From Streptomyces justiciae (GTDB taxonomy: Bacteria; Actinomycetota; Actinomycetes; Streptomycetales; Streptomycetaceae), in the NCBI RefSeq assembly GCF_015163075.1, contig NZ_JADDXU010000017.1:164972-228971 (forward strand): DNA of 64,000 bases, given 5' to 3'. Below the pieces are notes generated by a model. It ran no database searches and had not been told where the DNA came from. It worked only from the letters and a program-made list of their open reading frames with translations. This document shows, in pieces, positions 50,295-57,282 of the stretch. Position 1 is the stretch's first letter. Every line of letters starts with the position of its first letter. The position numbers and the translations under genes were made by a program.

Positions 50295-51749
50295 ATGACC
50301 ACCTTCGAGATCGAACCCGGGCGGCTGTTCATCGGGGGACAGTGGCGCGAGGCCGCCGACGGGGCCCGCACCGAGGTGGTCGACCCGTCGCGGGGCGCGG
50401 TCGTCACCACCGTCGCCGAGGCGGGCGCCGCCGACGTCGACGCGGCCGTGCGCGCCGCGCGGAAGGCCTACGACGACGGCTCCTGGTCCGGACTCAGCGG
50501 CCGGGAGCGCGGCCGGGTGCTGCACCGCGTCGCCGAGCTCATCCGGGAGAACGCCGACGACATCGCCCGCCTGGAGAGCCTCGACGTCGGCAAGCCGATC
50601 ACCCTCGCCCACGCCGTCGACGTCACCAACGCGGCCAACGACTACGAGCACTTCGCCGCCCTCGCCCACTCCCTGCACGGCTCCCACCGCGACACCCCGA
50701 TGAACGCCCTCGCCTACACCCGGCGCGAGCCGCTCGGCGTGGTCGCCGCGATCACCCCGTTCAACTTCCCGCTGATCCTGGCCGGTTCGAAGATCGCCCC
50801 GGCGCTCGCGGCCGGCAACACGGTCGTGCACAAGCCCGCCGACGAGACCCCGCTCAGCGCGCTCTACATGGCCGAGCTGTTCCAGCGGGCCGGTGTCCCC
50901 GACGGCGTGGTCAACGTCGTCACCGGTGCCGGACCGGTCGCCGGCGAGGCGCTGCTGCGGCACAGCGGCGTCGACAAGATCGCCTTCACCGGCTCCACCG
51001 CGGTGGGCCGGCACGCCGCGAGCGTCGCCGGTGAGAACCTCAAGCCCGTCACCATGGAGCTGGGCGGCAACGCGGCCCACATCGTCTTCGAGGACGCCGA
51101 CCTCGAGCAGGCCGTCGGCGCGATCATCAAGGCCTTCGTCTTCAACTCCGGCCAGTTCTGCATGGGCGGCCCCCGGCTGCTGGTCGCCCGCTCCGTCTAC
51201 AGCACCCTCCTCGGCATCCTCGAACAGGCCGTCCCCGGTGTGCCGTTGGGCGATCCGCGGCAGCCGGAGACGGTCGTCGGCCCGATGGCGGGGGAGAAGC
51301 ACCTCAAGAAGGTCGAGGAATACGTCGAACTCGCCCGCAAGGAAGGCGGCCGCATCGTCTGCGGCGGCGAACGCCTCGACCTGGACGGCGGCTACTACTA
51401 CAAACCCACGGTCGTCGCCGACCTCCCGAACGACTCCCGGGTGATCCAGGAGGAGATCTTCGGCCCGGTCCTGACCGTGCAGCCCTTCGACTCCGAGGAC
51501 GAGGCCGTCGCCCTCGCCAACTCCACGCCGTACGGCCTGGCTTCGGGCGTCCAGACCAGCAACCTCGCCCGCGCCCACCGCGTCGCCGACCGGCTCCAGG
51601 CGGGCATCGTCTGGGTCAACGACTGGGCGATGCTCGACCCCGCGGTCCCCTTCGGCGGCGTCAAGGACTCCGGTTTCGGCCGTGAGTACGGCCCCGAGGC
51701 GCTCGCCTCCTACACCAAGGTCAAGTCCGTCGTCGTGTCGCTCGGCTGA
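50295..51749 (+). CDS. NAD(P)-dependent aldehyde dehydrogenase
   Basis: A 484-aa ALDH that oxidises an aldehyde to the acid. Catalytic Cys is in FNSGQFCMGG, Glu in TMELGGNAAHIVF, and the cofactor loop is FTGSTAVGR. The N-terminal part FIGGQWREAADGAR and the tail YGPEALASYTKVKSVVV are typical of betaine/aromatic aldehyde dehydrogenases. ATG 50295 has GAGGAG 5 nt upstream and is preferred to GTG 50289. It is the first gene after the MarR operators and is followed after 40 nt by an alcohol dehydrogenase, so the pair probably converts an alcohol to an acid in two steps. Confidence 0.92.
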   Translation: MTTFEIEPGRLFIGGQWREAADGARTEVVDPSRGAVVTTVAEAGAADVDAAVRAARKAYDDGSWSGLSGRERGRVLHRVAELIRENADDIARLESLDVGKPITLAHAVDVTNAANDYEHFAALAHSLHGSHRDTPMNALAYTRREPLGVVAAITPFNFPLILAGSKIAPALAAGNTVVHKPADETPLSALYMAELFQRAGVPDGVVNVVTGAGPVAGEALLRHSGVDKIAFTGSTAVGRHAASVAGENLKPVTMELGGNAAHIVFEDADLEQAVGAIIKAFVFNSGQFCMGGPRLLVARSVYSTLLGILEQAVPGVPLGDPRQPETVVGPMAGEKHLKKVEEYVELARKEGGRIVCGGERLDLDGGYYYKPTVVADLPNDSRVIQEEIFGPVLTVQPFDSEDEAVALANSTPYGLASGVQTSNLARAHRVADRLQAGIVWVNDWAMLDPAVPFGGVKDSGFGREYGPEALASYTKVKSVVVSLG

Positions 51750-51789
51750 ACCGTCCCGAACCGGCTGCAAAGACAAGGGAGTTCGTACG

Positions 51790-52896
51790 ATGTCCATCCC
51801 CACCCGCGCCGCGGTCGTCGAGTCCGGCGGGGCGCCCTTCACCCTCGCCGACGTCGAGCTGGACGAGCCGGGGCCCCGCGAGGCGGTCGTCCGCATGGTG
51901 GCCACCGGGCTGTGTCACACCGACCTCGGGGTCGCGAGCGGCGGCCTGCCCTTCCCGCTGCCCGGGGTGCTCGGCCACGAGGGCGCCGGGGTCGTCGAGG
52001 CCGTGGGCCCGGCCGTCACCGGTGTCGCGCCGGGCGACCATGTCGTGCTGTCGTTCACGTCCTGCGGCGCCTGCCGCAACTGCGACGGCGGCCACCCGGC
52101 GTACTGCGCGACCTGGCTGCCGCTCAACCTCATCGGTGGCCGGCGGGCCGACGGCAGCAGCACCATCAGCCGCGGCGGCGAACCGCTGGGCGGCCACTTC
52201 TTCGGCCAGTCCTCGTTCGCCGAACGGGCGTTGGTGGACGAGCGCAGCCTCGTCAAGGTCGACCCCGAGGTGCCGCTGACGTCGATCGCCCCGCTGGGCT
52301 GCGGGGTGCAGACCGGTGTCGGCGCGGTGTGGAACGTACTGAAGCCGGTCACCGGCAGCACGGTCGTCGTCCTCGGCGCCGGCGCCGTCGGACTCTCCGC
52401 GGTCATGGCCGCCGCCCTGACCCCCGCCACGACGGTCGTCGCCGTCGACCGGGTCGGCGAACGCCTTGCGCTGGCACGGGAGTTGGGCGCCACCCATGTG
52501 GTGAACGCCGGTGACGACGACCTCGGCAAGGCCCTCGCCGAGATCACCGGCGGCCAGGGGGCCGACGGGGTCGTCGAGACCACGGGCAACGTCGGTGTGC
52601 TCCGCCAGGGCGTCGACGCGCTCGGCGCCCGCGGCACCCTGGTCGTCGTCGGCGCCCCGCCGTTCGGCACCGAAGTCGCCCTGGACGTCAACGGGTTGCT
52701 CGGCGGCAAGAGGGTCGTCGGTCTGACCCTCGGCGACGCGGAGACGCAGTCCTTCATCCCCGCCCTGGTCCGGCTGGTGAAGGAGGGACGGCTGCCGCTG
52801 CACCGCCTGATCAGCACGTACGCGTTCGCGGACATCGACCAGGCGGTGCGGGACATGGGCACGGGCAAGGCGATCAAGCCCGTGCTGACCTTCTGA
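51790..52896 (+). CDS. Zinc-dependent alcohol dehydrogenase (aryl-alcohol type)
   Basis: A 368-aa medium-chain ADH. Catalytic zinc ligands are in GLCHTDLG, GHEGAGVVE and LGCGVQTG; the structural-zinc cysteines are in TSCGACRNCDGGHPAYC. The NAD motif VLGAGAVGLSAVM follows. The sequence is closest in pattern to benzyl/aryl-alcohol dehydrogenases and class III ADHs. AAGGGAG precedes ATG 51790. With the upstream aldehyde dehydrogenase it forms a MarR-controlled oxidation pair; the actual alcohol is unknown. It converges on the next gene with 1 nt between stops. Confidence 0.92.
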   Translation: MSIPTRAAVVESGGAPFTLADVELDEPGPREAVVRMVATGLCHTDLGVASGGLPFPLPGVLGHEGAGVVEAVGPAVTGVAPGDHVVLSFTSCGACRNCDGGHPAYCATWLPLNLIGGRRADGSSTISRGGEPLGGHFFGQSSFAERALVDERSLVKVDPEVPLTSIAPLGCGVQTGVGAVWNVLKPVTGSTVVVLGAGAVGLSAVMAAALTPATTVVAVDRVGERLALARELGATHVVNAGDDDLGKALAEITGGQGADGVVETTGNVGVLRQGVDALGARGTLVVVGAPPFGTEVALDVNGLLGGKRVVGLTLGDAETQSFIPALVRLVKEGRLPLHRLISTYAFADIDQAVRDMGTGKAIKPVLTF

Positions 52897-52897
52897 G

Positions 52898-53848
52898 TCA
52901 GTCCGTCACCAGGACCAGCTTCCCCGTGGTCCGGCCGGTGTCGCCGAGGGCGTGCGCCTCGGCGGCGTCGGCCAGCGGGAAGGTGCCGGCGATCGTGGGA
53001 CGCAGCTTCCCCGCCTCGACCAGTTCCGCGATCGCCGTCATCCCGCTGTGGGAGGCGTCGACCAGCATGCGCAGCGCCCGCACGCCGAGCCGCTCGGCCT
53101 CCTCGTAGAACTCGTCCGAACCCACCGGCAGGATCGACACCACGAGCCCGCCCGGCCGCAGCACCCGCAGCGAGCGCACGGACGTCTCACCGCCGATGGT
53201 GTCCAGGACGACGTCGACGTCCTTGACCGCCTCGGCGAAGTCCGCCTCCCGGTAGTCGATCGTCTCGTCCACGCCGAGACCGCGCAGGAACTCGTGCTTG
53301 CCCGCGCTCGCGGTACCGATCACATACGCGCCCCGCGCCTTGGCGATCTGCGCCGCCACATGCCCGACACCGCCGGCCGCCGCGTGGATCAGCACCCGCT
53401 GCCCCGGCTGTACGTCGGCGTACTCCACCAGCGCCTGCCAGGCGGTCAGCGACACCAGCGGCAGCGCCCCCGCCTCGGTGTGGTCGATCGAGGCCGGCTT
53501 GTGCGCGAAGGTGCGCGCCGGGGCGGTGACGTACTCGGCGTGCGAACCGTGGCCGTACGGGTACGACAGCATGCCGAACACCTCGTCGCCGGGCTTGAAC
53601 CGGGCGACGCCGATGCCGACGGCCTCGACCACGCCGGAGACGTCCCAGCCCAGGACGAAGGGCGGCTCGCCCAGGAAGCCGCCGGTGGCGCGGTGCTTCC
53701 AGTCGGTGGGGTTGACCCCGGCGGCCCGGACCCGGACCAGTACCTCGTTGGCGCGCGGCTCGGGCCGCTCCACCTCGATCTCCTTCAGGACCTCGGGACC
53801 GCCGAGGACGTCCTGGCTGATGGCTCGCATCGTCTTCACAGTGCTCAT
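52898..53848 (-). CDS. NADP-dependent quinone reductase-like oxidoreductase
   Basis: A 316-aa zinc-less medium-chain reductase. GGPEVLKEIEVERPEPRANE, AAGVNPTDWKHRATGG and VLIHAAAGGVGHVAAQIAKARG (in part) show the quinone-oxidoreductase type; VVLDTIGGETSVRSL is the family Rossmann end. It reduces quinones or unsaturated carbonyls with NADPH. ATG 53848 is used (TTG 53854 is possible). It is divergent from a GlxA-type regulator across a TGGCA...TGCCA palindrome and is probably its target. Confidence 0.9.
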   Translation of the reverse strand: MSTVKTMRAISQDVLGGPEVLKEIEVERPEPRANEVLVRVRAAGVNPTDWKHRATGGFLGEPPFVLGWDVSGVVEAVGIGVARFKPGDEVFGMLSYPYGHGSHAEYVTAPARTFAHKPASIDHTEAGALPLVSLTAWQALVEYADVQPGQRVLIHAAAGGVGHVAAQIAKARGAYVIGTASAGKHEFLRGLGVDETIDYREADFAEAVKDVDVVLDTIGGETSVRSLRVLRPGGLVVSILPVGSDEFYEEAERLGVRALRMLVDASHSGMTAIAELVEAGKLRPTIAGTFPLADAAEAHALGDTGRTTGKLVLVTD

Positions 53849-53885
53849 GGTCAACCAGCCTGCCGGGGGCCGCCTCCACGGAAAA

Positions 53886-53899
53886 TGGCATGATTGCCA
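53886..53899. promoter_or_regulatory. Palindrome TGGCA-N4-TGCCA between the reductase and glxA-type genes
   Basis: Perfect 5-bp arms in the 71-nt divergent region, upstream of the leaderless promoter of the regulator. It suits a dimeric regulator controlling both genes. Confidence 0.6.
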
Positions 53900-53907
53900 A
53901 GCTTCGA

Positions 53908-53913
53908 TAGAAT
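53908..53913 (+). promoter_or_regulatory. Leaderless -10 box TAGAAT
   Basis: TAGAAT ends 6 nt before ATG 53920; the symmetric CGATAGAATCG surrounds it. Confidence 0.55.
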
Positions 53914-53919
53914 CGTGCC

Positions 53920-54876
53920 ATGAGTGCGCAGCGGCGGGTCGAACGAGTCGTGGTCCTGGCCCTGGAGGGCGTCTACCCCTTCGAGCTGGGTATCCCCAGC
54001 CGGATCTTCGGCGCCGCCGACGGGCACTACGAGGTGCTGACGTGCAGCGTCGACGGCCGGCCGGTTCGCAGCAACGCGGACTTCACGATCGGTGTCGAAC
54101 ACGGCCCGGAGATCCTGGCCACGGCCGACACCGTGGTGGTCGCCTCCATGGCCCCGGCCCACATCCCCGCCGAGCTGCCCGCCGAGGTCGCCGCGGCGCT
54201 CGCGCTGATCCGCCCGGACGCCCGCGTCGTGTCCATCTGCACCGCCGCCTTCGTGCTGGCCGCGGCGGGCCTCCTCGAAGGCCGCCGGGCCACCACGCAC
54301 TGGCAGGTGACCGAGGCCTTCCGGCGGCTCCACCCGGACGTCGAGCTGGACCCGGACGTCCTGTTCGTCCACGACGGCCGCATCCTCACCTCGGCCGGCG
54401 CCGCCTCCGGCGTGGACGTCTGCCTGCACATCGTCCGCACCGACCACGGCAGCGAACTGGCCAACGCGGTGGCCCGGCGCTGCGTCGTGCCGCCCTTCCG
54501 GGACGGCGGCCAGGCCCAGTACATCGAGCAGCCGGTCCCGCAGAGCGGCGCCGCGAGCACCGCCGCCACCCGCGCCTGGGCCCTGGAGCGCCTCGACGAG
54601 CCCCTCGCCCTGACCGACCTCGCCGCCCACGCCCGGATGAGCCTGCGCACCTTCGCCCGCCGCTTCCACGACGAGGTGGGCCTCAGCCCAGGCCGCTGGC
54701 TGATCCAGCAGCGCGTGGCCCGCGCCCGCCATCTCCTGGAGTCCAGCGACCTGTCGGTGGACCAGATCGCCGGCCAGGTCGGCTTCGCCACCGGCGCCTC
54801 ACTGCGCCAGCACCTGCACGCGGCGATCGGAGTGTCGCCGCAGGCGTACCGGCGTACGTTCCAGGCGGCGCGCTGA
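53920..54876 (+). CDS. GlxA-type AraC regulator (DJ-1/PfpI fusion)
   Basis: A 318-aa protein. Residues 8-170 form a DJ-1/PfpI-like domain (VVVLALEGVYPFELGIPSRI, and VVSICTAAFVLAAAGLL with Cys in the elbow position). Residues 220-318 are an AraC DNA-binding domain with two HTH segments (LTDLAAHARMSLRTFARRF and VDQIAGQVGFATGASLRQHL). GlxA-type proteins often act as regulators of redox, amine or development genes. It appears leaderless and is divergent from the quinone reductase, whose expression it probably controls. The effector is unknown. Confidence 0.92.
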   Translation: MSAQRRVERVVVLALEGVYPFELGIPSRIFGAADGHYEVLTCSVDGRPVRSNADFTIGVEHGPEILATADTVVVASMAPAHIPAELPAEVAAALALIRPDARVVSICTAAFVLAAAGLLEGRRATTHWQVTEAFRRLHPDVELDPDVLFVHDGRILTSAGAASGVDVCLHIVRTDHGSELANAVARRCVVPPFRDGGQAQYIEQPVPQSGAASTAATRAWALERLDEPLALTDLAAHARMSLRTFARRFHDEVGLSPGRWLIQQRVARARHLLESSDLSVDQIAGQVGFATGASLRQHLHAAIGVSPQAYRRTFQAAR

Positions 54877-54937
54877 ACGTTTCCCCGCGCTGCCGCGTCG
54901 GAGGAACGGAACCACGGCGGGTGAACAGGGGTGGGGG

Positions 54938-55789
54938 ATGCGCAGAGGACTCGTGGCACTGACGGCACTGCTCGGGGTGGCGGCCGTGGCGTGCGGGACG
55001 GAAAAAGGGGACCTGGTCGTCACCGGCACGGCTCCGCCCACGCCCTACAGCGGCCCGCTGTACATCCCGGCCAAGGACTGGGACGAGGAGAAGGACGACC
55101 GGTCCGACCTCGTGAACACCGGCGCCGCGGCCCGCGCCCTGGAGTGCGACTGGCCGATCGACACCGCCGGCGGCAGCGAGCCGTGGAGCGAGGGCGACGG
55201 AGGAGAGACACCGGAGGAAGGGCTCAAGGCGTACTTCGACATCGAGCAGCCCGGCGTGCCGCAGGAGGGCTACCGGGTGGAGCGGAAGGAGGGCGGGCGC
55301 GTCCTGTTCTCCTACGACGTCGGGGGCCGCACCAAGGTGGCGGTCATCGTCGCCAAGGACCAGAAGAACAGGCCCGGTTGGGGGCCGGAGACCAGCGCCG
55401 CCTGCGATCCCGCCGAGTTCGAGCCGAGTTTCACCGACTCCCAGGAGTACGAGATCTGGACGAACCGCGACGGCAAGCGGGTGCCGCTCACCGTCATCAA
55501 CAGCTCGGTCGGCCCCGCCCACTGCGACTGGCAGGAGGCGCACTTCCTGGGCCTGGGCGAGGGCAGGGGCCACAAGATCTACGCCCGCGATCCGCACGGG
55601 GTGCTCGGCAGCGACATGCTGGCGACGCCCTACGACGGAGACGTCCGCCTGCCCGCCGACGCCGAGGACACCGGATACCGCCGGGGGGACTGGCAGTTGT
55701 GGCTGACGGCCGACAAGGGCACGGCGTACGTCCGTACCCCCGACGGCGTGGAGGCCTGGCCGCGGGTGAAGGGCAAGCTCTGCGCCTGA
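54938..55789 (+). CDS. Secreted lipoprotein of unknown function
   Basis: A 283-aa protein with a lipoprotein signal MRRGLVALTALLGVAAVACG (Cys19). The mature part is acidic and soluble, with internal Cys in ALECDWPID, SAACDPAEF, AHCDWQEAHF and a C-terminal KGKLCA, enough for two disulfides. The segment SFTDSQEYEIWTNRDGKRV and FSYDVGGRTKVAVIVAKDQ suggest a beta-rich fold. No family is recognised. ATG 54938 follows GTGGGGG. It converges on the tetR gene with 4 nt between stops. Confidence 0.85.
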   Translation: MRRGLVALTALLGVAAVACGTEKGDLVVTGTAPPTPYSGPLYIPAKDWDEEKDDRSDLVNTGAAARALECDWPIDTAGGSEPWSEGDGGETPEEGLKAYFDIEQPGVPQEGYRVERKEGGRVLFSYDVGGRTKVAVIVAKDQKNRPGWGPETSAACDPAEFEPSFTDSQEYEIWTNRDGKRVPLTVINSSVGPAHCDWQEAHFLGLGEGRGHKIYARDPHGVLGSDMLATPYDGDVRLPADAEDTGYRRGDWQLWLTADKGTAYVRTPDGVEAWPRVKGKLCA

Positions 55790-55793
55790 TCCG

Positions 55794-56351
55794 TCACCGG
55801 CTGGCGTGCAGGGCGACCAGCAACTGCCAGACCTGGTCGGCGATGTGACCCGCGTCGCCGTCCAGAAGGCCGTGCAGCCAGTCGGCCAGCACCCCGGCGA
55901 ACGTGGCGGCGACCGCCGAGGCCACCAGCGGGGCGTCCGCGGCGCCCGCCAGTTCGCGCTCGCGCAGGCTGTAGGCGCGCAGGTCCCGGTGCAGCACCCG
56001 GCCCAGCGGGCCGCCGCCGCCCGGGCTCAGCAGGGCCCGGTACAGCCCGGCGTGCGGGGCGAGCGAGGCGAAGAACTCCGGGAGCGCGGGCGGCGCGTGC
56101 ACCGGGTCGGGCCGGCCGCGCCAGGCGTGCAGCGCCTCCACGGCCTCGCGTACGACATCGGCGCAGGCGTCGACGGCCAGGGCCTCCAGGCCGTCGTAGT
56201 GGACGTAGAACGTGGCCCGGCCGACCCCCGCCCGGCGCACCAGGGCGGCCACGCCGACCTCCGCGAGCGGGCGTTCGGCGCACTCGGCGAGCAGGGCCCG
56301 GCGCAGTTTCTCGCGGGTGCGAGCCGCCCGCGGGTCCTCGGCGGCCGTCAC
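55794..56351 (-). CDS. TetR-family regulator coupled to DUF1304
   Basis: A 185-aa TetR protein. The HTH is LRRALLAECAERPLAEVGVA, ALVRRAGVGRATFYVHYDGL. The helical C-terminal part ends VWQLLVALHASR. GTG 56351 overlaps the DUF1304 stop (GTGA), so the two are co-translated. The two perfect palindromes upstream of DUF1304 are the probable operators, giving a self-repressed unit. A longer frame that begins at 56633 would lie in the DUF1304 gene and is not used. Confidence 0.9.
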   Translation of the reverse strand: MTAAEDPRAARTREKLRRALLAECAERPLAEVGVAALVRRAGVGRATFYVHYDGLEALAVDACADVVREAVEALHAWRGRPDPVHAPPALPEFFASLAPHAGLYRALLSPGGGGPLGRVLHRDLRAYSLRERELAGAADAPLVASAVAATFAGVLADWLHGLLDGDAGHIADQVWQLLVALHASR

Positions 56352-56710
56352 CGCGCCAGCAGGACCGCGCCCAGCGCCAGCGCACCGGGCAGGGCCTGCG
56401 CGACGAGGATGCGGACGTTGGCGGTGACCGCGCCGTACACGCCGGCCACGATCACGCAGGACAGGAAGAAAACCTGGGCGCGGAAGCCGGTCGGGTCGGC
56501 GGCGATCAGGCCCCAGACCAGTCCGGCCGCGAGAAAGCCGTTGTAGAGGCCCTGGTTGGCGGCCATCGCGGCGGTGGCCTTGGCCATGTCCCGGTCGAAG
56601 CCGTGGAAGCGCATCCCGGGCTTCTTCTGCCACAGGAACATCTCCATCACCAGGATGTACGCGTGCAGCGCGGCCACCAGGCCCACCAGAACGTTCGCGA
56701 CGGCTTCCAT
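56348..56710 (-). CDS. DUF1304 membrane protein
   Basis: A 120-aa protein with four hydrophobic helices (VLVGLVAALHAYILVMEMF, NGFLAAGLVWGLIAADP, FFLSCVIVAGVYGAVTANV, LPGALALGAVLLAR). The signature ANQGLYNGFLAAGL with the conserved HAYI(L)VMEM is DUF1304, a family of unknown function. GAGGGAG precedes ATG 56710. The -10 box TATAGT (minus strand, 56758-56753) lies between two TetR-type operators. Substrate and role are unknown; membrane localisation is clear. Confidence 0.9.
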   Translation of the reverse strand: MEAVANVLVGLVAALHAYILVMEMFLWQKKPGMRFHGFDRDMAKATAAMAANQGLYNGFLAAGLVWGLIAADPTGFRAQVFFLSCVIVAGVYGAVTANVRILVAQALPGALALGAVLLAR

Positions 56711-56739
56711 GATCTCCCTCGGGGCGTGGACCTGTTTGC

Positions 56740-56774
56740 TGGACAGGTGTCCACTATAGCTGGACAGGTGTCCA
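56740..56774. promoter_or_regulatory. Tandem perfect operators TGGACAGGTGTCCA
   Basis: Two identical 14-bp palindromes at 56740-56753 and 56761-56774, start to start 21 bp (two helical turns), flank the -10 box of the DUF1304-tetR unit. A related half-site GGACCTGTTT is at 56728. The rightward GNAT gene also starts close by and could share control. Confidence 0.85.
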
Positions 56775-56793
56775 GGATGTCACCGACGGCCGC

Positions 56794-56799
56794 TAGGGT
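56794..56799 (+). promoter_or_regulatory. Leaderless -10 box TAGGGT
   Basis: TAGGGT ends 6 nt before ATG 56806 of the GNAT gene. Confidence 0.55.
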
Positions 56800-56805
56800 G
56801 CGGGC

Positions 56806-57282
56806 ATGAATGATCAGGACGTGATCGTGCGGTGGGCCCGCACGGAGGACCTACCGGGACTCGTCGCCTCCAGTGCGGGGCTCTTCGCGGAGGACGGCGG
56901 CACCCGGGACGCGACGATCAACGTCGACTGGCCCCGGGAGCACGGCGCCGAGTCGTTCGCCGCGGCCATCGAGGACCCGACGCGGCTGGTGCTCGTGGTC
57001 GACCACGGGGGACAGGTGGTCGGGCATCTGATGGGCGCGGTGACCGGGCCGACGGACAAACGGCTGGTCAGCTCGGCCACGCTGATCAGCATGTACGTCC
57101 GCCCGGCGCACCGGCGGGCCCGGGCCGGGGCGCGCCTGATGGGGAAGTTTCTCGCCTGGGCCAAGGGTGCGGGTGCCGAGCAGGTCGAGGTGACCGCCTA
57201 CGCCGCCAACACGGACGCCATCCGCTTCTACGAACGCAACGGATTCGGTCCGCAGTTGCTCACTCTGCGCCGGACCCTCTGA
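56806..57282 (+). CDS. GNAT-family acetyltransferase
   Basis: A 158-aa GNAT protein. The acetyl-CoA region is YVRPAHRRARAGARLMGKFL (R-x-x-x-x-G/A pattern) and the C-terminal segment VTAYAANTDAIRFYERNGF is typical. The donor would be acetyl-CoA; the acceptor may be an amine, antibiotic or protein and is unknown. The start is leaderless, 32 nt after the second TetR-type operator, so it may be partly controlled by the same regulator. It overlaps the convergent PucR-type gene by 23 nt at the 3' end. Confidence 0.9.
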   Translation: MNDQDVIVRWARTEDLPGLVASSAGLFAEDGGTRDATINVDWPREHGAESFAAAIEDPTRLVLVVDHGGQVVGHLMGAVTGPTDKRLVSSATLISMYVRPAHRRARAGARLMGKFLAWAKGAGAEQVEVTAYAANTDAIRFYERNGFGPQLLTLRRTL

